Source of the DNA: Coprococcus eutactus
Lineage (GTDB): Bacteria; Bacillota; Clostridia; Lachnospirales; Lachnospiraceae
Assembly: GCF_025149915.1 (NCBI RefSeq)
Contig: NZ_CP102278.1
Coordinates: 721,001-785,000, forward strand
DNA length: 64,000 nt
Reading direction: 5' to 3'
Positions 52,551-61,498 of this stretch are shown here, piece by piece. Position numbers and translations under genes: made by a program. The notes under the pieces were generated by a model, which searched no databases, had not been told where the DNA came from, and was given only the letters and a program-made list of their open reading frames with translations. Positions within the stretch are counted from its first letter, which is position 1; the number at the start of each line of letters is the position of its first letter.

Positions 52551-54698
52551 TTAATTTATTCCTTTCATAGATAACTGTATACGCTTTTTGTTCAGATCAA
52601 TGCCGATGACTTTGACCTGAACTATATCTCCGACACTCACGACATCGAGAGGGTGCTTGATAAATTTGTTGGACATCTCAGAGATATGTACAAGTCCGTC
52701 CTGATGCACTCCGATATCCACAAATGCGCCGAAATCAATAACGTTTCTGACGGTTCCCTTGAGGATCATTCCCTCAGTGAGATCTTTCATCTCCAGCACA
52801 TCGCCCCTCAAGATAGGTTTAGGCATCTCATCACGTGGATCCCTGGCGGGTTTCTCAAGCTCCTTGATAATGTCTGTGAGAGTTATGATTCCTGTTCCCA
52901 GTTCTTCGGCAAGTTTCTTGACATTGCCTGCGGCTTTGGAAAGCTCCTTAAGGTTGCCCTTCGAGATATCATCTGAGCTGTAGCCGAGGTGTTCCAGAAG
53001 GGCGGTGGCTAAATCGTAGCTTTCCGGATGGACAGATGTCGCATCAAGCGGATTTTTTCCATCACTGATTCTCATGAATCCTGCGCACTGTTCAAATGCC
53101 TTAGGACCGAGTTTCGCAACCTTGAGAAGTTCTTTTCTTGTGGTGAAACGACCATTTGTTTCTCTGTAATCCACGATATTCTTTGCAAGAGTCTTGTTGA
53201 TTCCTGAAATGTGTTCCATGAGTGGCGCTGAAGCTGTGTTGAGGTCGACACCGACCTTGTTTACAGAATCTTCAACAACGGCATCAAGAGCCTCAGCAAG
53301 TTTTTTCTGATTCATGTCATGCTGATACTGTCCGACGCCTATAGCCTTCGGGTCTATTTTTACAAGCTCTGCGAGAGGATCCTGAACTCGTCTGGCGATG
53401 GAGGCGGCACTTCTCTGCCCTACATCAAAATTAGGAAACTCCTCGGTTGCGAGCTTACTTGCGGAGTATACCGATGCTCCTGCTTCATTGGTTATCACGT
53501 ACTGGACAGGCGTGTCCAGCTCGCTGATAAGCTCCGCAATCACCATCTCAGACTCTCTGGATGCTGTTCCGTTTCCAACGGATATCAGAGAGATGCCGTA
53601 CTTTTTGATGAGAGCTTTCACAGTCTTTTTTGCCTCGGCGACCTTGTTCTGCGGAGCGGTAGGAAATATGACTACAGTGTCAAGAACCTTGCCGGTTGGA
53701 TCCACCACTGCAAGCTTACATCCGGTTCTGAATGCCGGATCCCATCCAAGTACAGTTTTACCTGCGATAGGAGGCTGCATGAGCAGCTGCTGGAGATTGG
53801 ATGCGAATACCTTTATGGCACCATCCTCGGCGCTTTCGGTGAGGGAGTTTCGAATCTCTCGCTCTATGGCAGGTGCGATAAGTCTGGAGTAGCTGTCGTC
53901 TATGACATTATCCAGAATCTCTGATGTGTCAGAGTTATCCCTCGCGATGATCTTCTTTCTAAGGTAAGAGATTATCTCGTCCACAGGAGCCTCAATCTTC
54001 ACGGTTATGAATTTTTCTTTCTCGCCTCTGTTTATTGCAAGTGTGCGATATCCGGTCATCTTGGATATCGGGGCAGAGAAATTGTAATACATTTCATATA
54101 CAGATTCAGCATCAGGATCCTTGGCGGTCGTGTTGATAAACCCTTTTTTAGTCGTGAGGTCACGGATCTTCGTTCTGTAATCTGCTGTATCAGATATGTT
54201 TTCGGCGATGATGTCCATGGCTCCGGAGATGGCGTCGTCCACAGTCTCCACGCCCTTTTCAGTTGACACATATTTTTCAGCCTCTGTCCTTATCGGGGTG
54301 GAAGTCATCTGAAGTGATATTATATTTGCAAGTCCCTCAAGTCCCTTGTCCTTTGCTACTGTGGCTCTGGTCTTTCTCTTAGGTCTGTAAGGTCTGTACA
54401 GGTCGTCCACCAACACCATGGTTTCGGCTGCTTCTATCTCAGCGCGCAGCTCTGGAGTAAGTTTTCCCTGCTCCTCAATGCTTGCGATAACCTGGGCTTT
54501 TTTATCCTCGAGATTTCTCAGGTATGTAAGGCGCTCGTGAAGTGTCCTGAGCTGTTCGTCATTGAGCGCGCCAGTTGCCTCTTTTCTGTATCGGGCGATG
54601 AAAGGAATGGTGTTGCCTTCGTCTATGAGTTTTACAGCCGCCTCAGTCTGTGAGGTGCGGCATCCGATCTCCTCGGAGATTTTTTTGATTATATCCAT
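52551..54698 (-). CDS. tex: Tex/YhgF-family RNA-binding protein
   Basis: A 715-residue Tex protein. It has an N-terminal helical region ('TIPFIARYRKEATGALNDEQLR'), a YqgF-like RNase H fold ('VLGWDPAFRTGCKLAVVDPTGK'), helix-hairpin-helix repeats ('LMEHISGINKTLAKNIVDYRE' and 'LLKVAKLGPKAFEQCAGFMRI'), and a C-terminal S1 domain ('GTVRNVIDFGAFVDIGVHQDGLVHISE'). It binds nucleic acid in transcription or ribosome quality roles. RBS AAAGGAG. Monocistronic. Confidence 0.95.
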   Translation of the reverse strand: MDIIKKISEEIGCRTSQTEAAVKLIDEGNTIPFIARYRKEATGALNDEQLRTLHERLTYLRNLEDKKAQVIASIEEQGKLTPELRAEIEAAETMVLVDDLYRPYRPKRKTRATVAKDKGLEGLANIISLQMTSTPIRTEAEKYVSTEKGVETVDDAISGAMDIIAENISDTADYRTKIRDLTTKKGFINTTAKDPDAESVYEMYYNFSAPISKMTGYRTLAINRGEKEKFITVKIEAPVDEIISYLRKKIIARDNSDTSEILDNVIDDSYSRLIAPAIEREIRNSLTESAEDGAIKVFASNLQQLLMQPPIAGKTVLGWDPAFRTGCKLAVVDPTGKVLDTVVIFPTAPQNKVAEAKKTVKALIKKYGISLISVGNGTASRESEMVIAELISELDTPVQYVITNEAGASVYSASKLATEEFPNFDVGQRSAASIARRVQDPLAELVKIDPKAIGVGQYQHDMNQKKLAEALDAVVEDSVNKVGVDLNTASAPLMEHISGINKTLAKNIVDYRETNGRFTTRKELLKVAKLGPKAFEQCAGFMRISDGKNPLDATSVHPESYDLATALLEHLGYSSDDISKGNLKELSKAAGNVKKLAEELGTGIITLTDIIKELEKPARDPRDEMPKPILRGDVLEMKDLTEGMILKGTVRNVIDFGAFVDIGVHQDGLVHISEMSNKFIKHPLDVVSVGDIVQVKVIGIDLNKKRIQLSMKGIN

Positions 54699-54882
54699 GT
54701 ATAAACTCCTTTGTACAAATGTCTAGTGCCAAATTATAAATATATCATCATAAAGTAAAATATGATAGCGGCACATCTGTAAAGTATATAAAAAATACGT
54801 GGATTATTCAAGACCGCTATGTTATACTCTGCTTAGTTGAGAACCACGTAAAAGGGATAAGATAAGGTTGGGAAAGCTGGAT

Positions 54883-55467
54883 ATGACAGATAAGATGGAT
54901 ACAAAACCAGACTTAATTCAGAAAGCCAAGGATATGGCAAAGAGCTACCATGAAGGACAGACACGCCGGGGAAGCGCCGGCTTTGTTCCTTATTATGATG
55001 AGCATATTCTTGGTGTATATAATATATTGAAAGATGAGTGTCAGATAGATGACGAGGAGGTGCTTGTGACGGCACTTCTCCATGACACGGTGGAGGACAC
55101 GTCCTGCACGCTTGAAGATATAGAGAGAGCCTTTGGACCGGAGATAAAAGAACAGGTAAGGCTTCTCACCAGAATAGATGGAGAACCGTTTTCTGTTTAT
55201 GCCAGACGCCTGTTTGCAAATGGCACAGACAAGACTATACTTGTAAAACTGGCGGACAGACTGCACAACCTCAGAACCATATCATATATGCCTGATATAC
55301 AGTGGATACAGAAGAAGGTAAAGCAGTCTTACACAGATATACTGAATCCTTTGCATGAGACCATGAAGGGGATTGACGGACCATACAATGACAAGATCAA
55401 CAAACTTGCTGATATGATAGAAGATCAGATACTTACGGTACAGAGAAAATTAAAGTTGAAAATATAA
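54883..55467 (+). CDS. HD-domain (p)ppGpp hydrolase-like protein (MESH1/SpoT-HD type)
   Basis: The start is ATG 54883 with GGGAAAG upstream; TTG 54868 is in frame but weaker. A 194-residue protein with the SpoT-type HD site: His in 'YYDEHILGV', 'LLHDTVEDT' and 'VKLADRLHNLRTI'. There is no synthetase domain. Small proteins of this kind hydrolyse (p)ppGpp. It complements the synthetase-only relQ at 30.5 kb. Monocistronic. Confidence 0.8.
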   Translation: MTDKMDTKPDLIQKAKDMAKSYHEGQTRRGSAGFVPYYDEHILGVYNILKDECQIDDEEVLVTALLHDTVEDTSCTLEDIERAFGPEIKEQVRLLTRIDGEPFSVYARRLFANGTDKTILVKLADRLHNLRTISYMPDIQWIQKKVKQSYTDILNPLHETMKGIDGPYNDKINKLADMIEDQILTVQRKLKLKI

Positions 55468-55489
55468 GAGATAAGATAAAATATAAAAG

Positions 55490-55556
55490 ATCCTGCAGCT
55501 ATATAGTCGGTATCGTTGATCGGCGGTTTGAAACACATAGCGGCAGGATTTTTTCT
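55490..55556 (+). terminator. Intrinsic terminator after the HD gene
   Basis: Stem 55490-55496 with 55543-55549, extended by GCTAT/ATAGC after a one-base bulge, then TTTTTT. On the other strand it may also serve the histidine-phosphatase gene. Confidence 0.8.
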
Positions 55557-55620
55557 TTTGTTAAAAAATATGTGTAATAGCAATAAAGAACGCAGCTCAG
55601 GTATAGTATCAATATAGAAA

Positions 55621-56229
55621 TTAATAAAATATTTTGGTCTCATCGATTATCCTGTATATGCCATCGGAGTAATCCATTATTATGACGTTGCAGTTTTGTT
55701 GGAGTCCACCGGACCAAAAATCCTTGAGATCGTGTTTTTTGACGTGCATCATCATAGCTTTGTTGATGGCACCGTGGGCTACTATCATGACTCTCGTGTC
55801 AGTTTTGGCAAGAGGCTCGATATATTCAGTCATGAATTTGGAGGCTCTGTCACACAGCTCCTGGAATGACTCACCACATCCTATAGGATGGTAGAGTTCA
55901 GGATGTTTGAAAAAATACTGAAAATCCTGACTTGGATCCTTTAATAGTTCAGACATGTTCTGTCCCTCCCAGTCACCGAAACACATTTCCTTGATGAGGT
56001 CGTTGGTTACTATAGGTATGTTTCTGTCTCCAACTATAAGGCAGGCTGTTTCGTGTGCTCTCTTCAGAGGGCTTGAGAACACTATGTCAAAATGAGTGTT
56101 CCTGAGATTCTTTCCGGTTATTATTGCCAGTTTTCGTCCGTTTTCGTTTAGTTCAATATCGGTTCTTCCCTGAAGTAGTTTCTTCTCATTCCATATGGTT
56201 TCACCGTGTCGTACTATATATATTTCCAT
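55621..56229 (-). CDS. Histidine phosphatase (phosphoglycerate mutase-like)
   Basis: A 202-residue branch-1 histidine phosphatase. It has the RHG motif in 'IYIVRHGETIWN' with catalytic His, 'FSSPLKRAHETA', acid Glu in 'EMCFGDWEGQ', and 'VMIVAHGAINKAM'. It could be a sugar-phosphate or nucleotide phosphatase; the substrate is not clear. GGAGA before the ATG. It lies 36 bases downstream of ung on the same strand, likely co-transcribed. Confidence 0.9.
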   Translation of the reverse strand: MEIYIVRHGETIWNEKKLLQGRTDIELNENGRKLAIITGKNLRNTHFDIVFSSPLKRAHETACLIVGDRNIPIVTNDLIKEMCFGDWEGQNMSELLKDPSQDFQYFFKHPELYHPIGCGESFQELCDRASKFMTEYIEPLAKTDTRVMIVAHGAINKAMMMHVKKHDLKDFWSGGLQQNCNVIIMDYSDGIYRIIDETKIFY

Positions 56230-56265
56230 TTTGTAATCTCCGTTATTATGTTTGGTATAAAATGC

Positions 56266-56940
56266 TTAAATGTCTTCAATCTGCCAGTCTATAGGTTCAA
56301 CGCCGTGTGCGGTGAGAAAATCGTTTGTCTTGCTGAATGGACGACTGCCCCAGAATCCTCTGTATACAGAGAGTGGACTTGGGTGGGCTGACTTCAGTAT
56401 CAGATGATGTGGATTATTCAAAAATGCTGCTTTTTTCTGTGCATAAGCCCCCCATAGAATAAATACGATAGGTTTGTCCTGCTTGTTGAGTATACGGATT
56501 GCGGCATCTGTGAATTTCTCCCAGCCTCTTCCTTGATGGGAGCCGGCTCTGTGTGCCTGAACAGTCAGCACGGCATTGAGCATGAGGACTCCTTGATCTG
56601 CCCATTTCTCAAGATATCCGTTGTTGGGTATTTTACAGCCGAGGTCATCGTGGAGCTCCTGGTATATGTTAACAAGTGAAGGTGGGATTGCAACTCCTGG
56701 TTTCACGCTGAAACTGAGTCCGTGTGCCTGCCCTGGTTCATGATATGGATCCTGGCCTATGATAACGCACTTGACCTTTGACAATGGTGTGTTGTGGAAT
56801 GCGTTGAAAATATCATCAGCGGGTGGATATACGGTCTGCGTTGCGTACGCCTGACCGACAAAATTAAAAAGGTCTCTGTAGTATTCTTTGCTGTATTCGG
56901 GCTTTAAGTATTCGGCCCAGTCATTTGTTATAGCGGGCAT
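56266..56940 (-). CDS. ung: Uracil-DNA glycosylase (family 1)
   Basis: A 224-residue enzyme that removes uracil from DNA. Motif A 'GQDPYHEPGQAHGLSFS' carries the water-activating Asp. Motif B 'HPSPLSVYRGFWGSRPFS' carries the DNA-intercalating loop. Central 'GVLMLNAVLTV' is also present. RBS AAAGGAG. It heads a two-gene unit with the histidine phosphatase. Confidence 0.97.
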   Translation of the reverse strand: MPAITNDWAEYLKPEYSKEYYRDLFNFVGQAYATQTVYPPADDIFNAFHNTPLSKVKCVIIGQDPYHEPGQAHGLSFSVKPGVAIPPSLVNIYQELHDDLGCKIPNNGYLEKWADQGVLMLNAVLTVQAHRAGSHQGRGWEKFTDAAIRILNKQDKPIVFILWGAYAQKKAAFLNNPHHLILKSAHPSPLSVYRGFWGSRPFSKTNDFLTAHGVEPIDWQIEDI

Positions 56941-57134
56941 ATATATTATCTCCTTTTTGAATCAAATTCATTTGTATATCTGTACTTGAAATATTTTATC
57001 ACAGCGCGGAAATAATGTAAAACAATCGGTGGACTTTTGAGGTTTTGAGTTGTAAGAAAAAAGCTGACATGTTATAATTATATAGTGTTGTGGTATCCGA
57101 TAAATATCAGTTAAGTTGAAAGGAGCATATATGT

Positions 57135-57284
57135 ATGGAGAAAGCATATAATACTATGAAACATGTAGGAGCACTCAATATTGCACTTGGAGTTATAACT
57201 ATAGTTACAGGTCTTGTGGTTGGCATACTTATGCTTACAGCAGGTGGAAGATCTCTCAAGAACAAGAGATTTATAGTTTGGTAA
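57135..57284 (+). CDS. 49-residue single-TM small protein
   Basis: A short gene with AAAGGAG nine bases before ATG 57135. An ATG at 57131 in another frame stops after seven codons. The product has a short polar start, a long hydrophobic helix (about 11-36, Val/Ile/Gly-rich) and a basic tail. It fits a small membrane-protein type I know from Lachnospiraceae; its function is unknown. It lies alone before the leuA T-box. Confidence 0.65.
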   Translation: MEKAYNTMKHVGALNIALGVITIVTGLVVGILMLTAGGRSLKNKRFIVW

Positions 57285-57399
57285 GGCTGAAATATAAGTT
57301 AAAAATATAATATGAGATGTACACCGTAAAGTGTACTTCAGAAATGTGTTATAACGCATTAAAACAAATGCATTAAAACCATTAAAACATAGAAAAAGG

Positions 57400-57428
57400 T
57401 TGACATCTGACTTTGTGATGTGTTAGAG
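57400..57428 (+). promoter_or_regulatory. Promoter of the leuA T-box transcript
   Basis: Perfect TTGACA (57400-57405), 17 bases, TTAGAG (57423-57428). RNA should begin near 57435, directly at the T-box 5' end. Confidence 0.6.
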
Positions 57429-57435
57429 TCAACCT

Positions 57436-57776
57436 AGAAAATGCAATGAAGAGGAGTAGTAGAATCCTGGAGATGTTCAGAGAACTGCCGGTTGGTGTGA
57501 GACAGTGATTGAGAGGATTTGAACTCGCCTTGGAGCAGCCCGCTAAAAGATACGACGTTACACAGTAGCGTTGAGCGTATCGAGTAGGATGGGACGGAGG
57601 CTGGCCGTTATAGCAGAAGGATATAAGATATGTAAAAGATATGTATTTGAGTTGTATAAGATCTGCATGTCTGTATCTGTAACGAGAGCATATTTTGTAA
57701 TTATTATGAAGTATGAAATAGAGTGGTACCGCGTAACTTACGTCTCTATAGTATGGGAGATGTGAGTTTTTTTTAT
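57436..57776 (+). promoter_or_regulatory. Leucine T-box riboswitch controlling leuA
   Basis: A tRNA-sensing leader. Stem I has the usual AGAGGAGTAGTA-type start, a GGTTGGTGTGAG apical region, and a specifier stretch GAACTCGCC; the specifier codon is CTC (57524-57526), Leu. The diagnostic T-box AGAGTGGTACCGCG is at 57720-57733, with TGGT to pair with the uncharged tRNA 3' end (discriminator A). A terminator follows. Uncharged tRNA-Leu should favour the antiterminator and leuA expression. Confidence 0.93.
57735..57776 (+). terminator. T-box terminator hairpin
   Basis: A 12-bp stem with two G-T pairs (AACTTACGTCTC with GAGATGTGAGTT) followed by an eight-base T run. Its 5' part competes with the antiterminator. 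Confidence 0.9.
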
Positions 57777-57862
57777 GGTTTAAGTTGACTGTCGATATCA
57801 GATAGCGTTACAGAATCCTAAAAATATTTATTTCAACATTTTAGAATTAGGAGGATTTATCA

Positions 57863-59524
57863 ATGAAGAATTATCAAAATTACAAGCGCGGATATTTTAT
57901 GCCGCCGGTGGAGTGCACAGACTGGGTAAAGAAAGAGTATATAGACAAAGCTCCTGCATGGTGCAGCGTTGATCTCAGAGATGGCAATCAGGCGCTTATA
58001 GTTCCAATGAGTCTTGACGAAAAGCTTGAGTTTTTCCAGGAGCTTGTGAGAATAGGTTTCAAGGAGATTGAGATCGGTTTTCCGGCAGCATCAGAGACAG
58101 AGTATGAATTCTGCAGAACACTTATAGAAAAAAATCTCATACCTGATGATGTTACTATTCAGGTACTTACACAGGCAAGACCTCATATTATCGAGAAGAC
58201 ATTTAAGGCTATAGAGGGATGCAGTAATGTTATCGTACATCTTTACAACTCAACATCATTTGCACAGAGACAGCAGGTGTTCAGAAAGTCAAAGGAAGAG
58301 ATACTGAAGATCGCTGTTGATGGTGCAGAGCTTCTCAACAAGATGGCAGAAGAATATGGCGTGCCATATCAGTTCGAGTATTCACCGGAGAGCTTTACAG
58401 GAACAGAGATGGATTATGCGCTTGAGGTGTGCAATGCAGTTATAGATGTGTGGAAGCCTACTGCTGACAGAAAGGTTATAATCAATCTTCCTGCGACCGT
58501 AGAGATGTCACTGCCGCATGTCTATGCAAGCCAGATAGAGTACATGAGCAAGAACCTCCACGACAGAGAGAATGTGGTATTATCACTTCATCCTCACAAT
58601 GACAGAGGCTGCGGAGTTGCCGACGCAGAGCTTGGTATACTTGCCGGAGCAGATAGAATAGAAGGAACACTGTTTGGCAATGGTGAGAGAACGGGAAATG
58701 TAGATATAATCACACTGTGTATGAACATGTTCACTCACGGAGTTGATCCTGAACTTGACTTTAGCGATATTCCAAAGCTTACAGAACTCTATGAGAGAGT
58801 TACAGGAATGAAGGTATATGACCGTTCCCCATACACAGGAAAGCTTGTATTCGCTGCATTCTCAGGCTCACATCAGGATGCCATAGCAAAGGGTATGAAG
58901 TTCAGAAAAGAGCAGGGCAATGGAATGTGGACCTGTCCATATCTGCCGCTTAATCCAGAGGATATCGGAAGAAAATATGATGGAGATGTTATAAGAATAA
59001 ACAGCCAGTCTGGAAAGGGTGGAATCGGATTTATACTTCAGACAAAGTATGGATTTGACCTGCCTGCCAAGTTCAGGGAGGACCTTGGATATACTGTTAA
59101 GGATGTATCAGATAAGGAACACAAGGAGCTCAGCCCTAAGGAAGTTCTTGATATATTCCAGAATACATATGTAAATGTTGATGGACCTATAAAGATGCTT
59201 GAGAACCATTTTGTTCAGGGAGATGGAATATCAACGGAGATCACTATTCTCAAGAATGGTGAAAAGAAGGTGTATCATGGCAAGGGAAATGGACGTCTTG
59301 ATGCAGTCAGCAACGCCATTAAAAAGCATTTTGATATACAGTTTAAGGTCGTATGCTATGAGGAGCATTCTCTTCAGACTGGATCCAACTCACAGGCTGT
59401 GGCTTATGTCGGAATTGAGATTGAAAACGGCAGTGTTGTATGGGGGGCAGGAATAAAGGATGATATCATCGATGCCTCTGTACATGCACTTGTAAGCGCA
59501 GTGAATAGAACAGGTAAATTATAA
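57863..59524 (+). CDS. leuA: 2-isopropylmalate synthase, long type
   Basis: A 553-residue enzyme that condenses 2-ketoisovalerate with acetyl-CoA, the first committed step to leucine. The catalytic barrel has 'WCSVDLRDGNQAL' and metal-binding 'LSLHPHNDRGCGVAD', then 'GNGERTGNVD'. A C-terminal regulatory domain for leucine feedback follows (residues ~430-553, 'GSNSQAVAYVGIEI'). This is the fungal/LeuA2-type length. AGGAGG RBS. It is directly under the Leu T-box; no leuBCD follows in this window. Confidence 0.95.
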   Translation: MKNYQNYKRGYFMPPVECTDWVKKEYIDKAPAWCSVDLRDGNQALIVPMSLDEKLEFFQELVRIGFKEIEIGFPAASETEYEFCRTLIEKNLIPDDVTIQVLTQARPHIIEKTFKAIEGCSNVIVHLYNSTSFAQRQQVFRKSKEEILKIAVDGAELLNKMAEEYGVPYQFEYSPESFTGTEMDYALEVCNAVIDVWKPTADRKVIINLPATVEMSLPHVYASQIEYMSKNLHDRENVVLSLHPHNDRGCGVADAELGILAGADRIEGTLFGNGERTGNVDIITLCMNMFTHGVDPELDFSDIPKLTELYERVTGMKVYDRSPYTGKLVFAAFSGSHQDAIAKGMKFRKEQGNGMWTCPYLPLNPEDIGRKYDGDVIRINSQSGKGGIGFILQTKYGFDLPAKFREDLGYTVKDVSDKEHKELSPKEVLDIFQNTYVNVDGPIKMLENHFVQGDGISTEITILKNGEKKVYHGKGNGRLDAVSNAIKKHFDIQFKVVCYEEHSLQTGSNSQAVAYVGIEIENGSVVWGAGIKDDIIDASVHALVSAVNRTGKL

Positions 59525-59555
59525 AACCAGATCGTATATGCGATAATATAATAAT

Positions 59556-59594
59556 AAAACCGGAAGACCTTGTATGTAAAGGCTTCCGGTTTTG
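59556..59594. terminator. Bidirectional terminator
   Basis: Perfect 11-bp stem (59556-59566 with 59583-59593) with A and T flanks, between convergent leuA and the CBS gene. Confidence 0.9.
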
Positions 59595-59648
59595 CTGTTG
59601 TATAACGGCTATTTCGTGAGCTGTGTCTAGATCTGTGATCAAAAATGA

Positions 59649-60065
59649 TCAATCTGACTGCATGGTTTTCAGTTTTTTATAACAGTAGCCTATGATATCC
59701 TTACGTGTCACGATGCCAATAAATTTATTCTGATCGTCTACGACCGGGACAAAGTTCTGAGCCATTGCGCGGGCTATCAGATCTTCCATGTTTGAGTTGA
59801 TCGATACGGAGGCGTACTCGAATTTCTTTGGGATGTCACTCAGAAAGATCGTCTCGGCGGTCTTGAGTGCACTCATTGAATTCTTTTTGCAATACCAGAG
59901 AATATCGCCCTCTGTTATAGTTCCAACGTACTCGCCATTGTTTGACAATATAGGGATGGCAGAGTAGCGGTGTATCTCCATTTTTTCAAGTATCTGTCTG
60001 AGGGAAAAACTATCCTCAATATATGCAACCTCACTTTTGGGTGTCAGAAAAAATAAAATATTCAT
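59649..60065 (-). CDS. Two-CBS-domain protein
   Basis: A 138-residue protein composed of two CBS motifs ('VAYIEDSFSLRQILEKMEIHRYSAIPIL...EYVGTITEGDIL' and 'DLIARAMAQNFVPVVDDQNKFIGIVTRKDII'), the form that binds adenine nucleotides as a sensor. No other domain is present, so its partner is unknown. AAGGAG RBS. The 281-base gap after it contains no gene. Confidence 0.9.
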   Translation of the reverse strand: MNILFFLTPKSEVAYIEDSFSLRQILEKMEIHRYSAIPILSNNGEYVGTITEGDILWYCKKNSMSALKTAETIFLSDIPKKFEYASVSINSNMEDLIARAMAQNFVPVVDDQNKFIGIVTRKDIIGYCYKKLKTMQSD

Positions 60066-60346
60066 GTTAATTCTCCTTGATGCAAATAATAAGCTTGAGT
60101 AACAAACTGACTACATTTAATTATAGGCGATAATCCGTTGAAGTTCAATTGAATAAAGTGTGAAAAAGAGGCATTGCATGAAAAAAGGGCATTTTACGTT
60201 CGACAAATGGAAAATATGTTGTTTTCAGAATACACAGATACAACATTGTAATATGTCTGAATTTGCAAAAAGCTGTTGTTAAATGTCTAGCTATTTGATA
60301 TTATTAAAATGTATATACAATTTGGAAGCGATATAAGGAGGTTTGT

Positions 60347-61459
60347 ATGGGAACAGAAAATGTTTTCCAGGAAAATCAGGAATATCTTATAAAGGCAAGA
60401 GAGCTGGTGACAGCTATAGATGATATGGAGGATGAACTTGACCAGGCAAAGGCGCTTCAGAAGCGTACTTCCAGGAGTTTATCCCAGGAAGAGAAAGGTC
60501 TGGCGGACGAGGTTGGTTCAACACTCAAAAATAGAAAAATAGAGATAGAAGATGGATATGATGCAAGACTTGCGGAGAACGGTGCAAATATAAGAAAGCT
60601 TCAATCCAAGAAAGACAAAAAGAAGACTGAACGCATGGGAAACAGGATAGAGAGCGAGACAGCCGCGCTCAATGAGGACAACAGGCAGTTGCGACTTGAG
60701 GCAAAGGAATTGTTCAAACAGAATCATGTATCAGCGTTCTGTAATAGTGGATTCTTTTACTGCATGTTTGCACCGAGCGGCGCAGGGGAGATCATACGGC
60801 TTATTTTGCTTATAATACTGTTTTGTCTTGGTATCCCGGCGTTGGTTTCTGTGACACTTTCGTATACAGTGTTTGCGGATGGAGTGGATAAGCTTGTATA
60901 TGTGGTTATAGGACTTTCTATTATAATATTTGAATTCATTGTCTATTTCATTGTGTTCAATATGGCGAAGGTGAGAAACTTGGATGTTGTACGCGAGGGA
61001 CGACAGATACGAAATAAGGTGAGAGCAAATGACAGACAGATCAGAGCCATAAGAAACTCTATAACAAGAGACAAGGATGAGAGTGTTTACAATCTCGAAA
61101 AGTATGATGATAGACTCAAGGAACTTGAAGAAGAGAGAGAAGATATCAGCAACCGCAAGATAGAAGCCATAAAGGTGTTTGAGAATGAAACGAAGCAGGT
61201 GATTGTGGCAGAGATAACAAGCCGCAGACAGCCAAAGATAGACTCCCTAAAGGAGGAATTGAAGTCTCTTGAGGAGAAGATCAATGCAATGGAGAGCAAG
61301 CTGGCTGATATGCGGAGTCATCTCACTGATAGCTATGTCACATTTCTTGGAAAAGATCTTTGTACAGAAGAAAAACTTACAGATCTTATATCCATTATGG
61401 AAGAAGGTACAGCAAGTACGGTGTCGGGGGCTATAGAAGTATACAAGGGAGAGGATTGA
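60347..61459 (+). CDS. Coiled-coil/two-TM/coiled-coil protein, unknown
   Basis: A 370-residue protein. The N-terminal ~125 residues are strongly charged coiled coil. Two TM helices follow (about 148-172 and 178-203), then a basic patch and a second long coiled coil (about 215-330). No catalytic motif is seen. The helix-hairpin-helix layout resembles the C-terminal part of the SbcD-like protein at 48.5-50.3 kb, but no sequence match is evident to me. RBS AAGGAGG. Convergent with yyaC, 39 bases apart; no clear terminator between. Confidence 0.7.
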   Translation: MGTENVFQENQEYLIKARELVTAIDDMEDELDQAKALQKRTSRSLSQEEKGLADEVGSTLKNRKIEIEDGYDARLAENGANIRKLQSKKDKKKTERMGNRIESETAALNEDNRQLRLEAKELFKQNHVSAFCNSGFFYCMFAPSGAGEIIRLILLIILFCLGIPALVSVTLSYTVFADGVDKLVYVVIGLSIIIFEFIVYFIVFNMAKVRNLDVVREGRQIRNKVRANDRQIRAIRNSITRDKDESVYNLEKYDDRLKELEEEREDISNRKIEAIKVFENETKQVIVAEITSRRQPKIDSLKEELKSLEEKINAMESKLADMRSHLTDSYVTFLGKDLCTEEKLTDLISIMEEGTASTVSGAIEVYKGED

Positions 61460-61498
61460 TACAACCGTATATAATTTAAGTTTATGGTTTATCAGATC

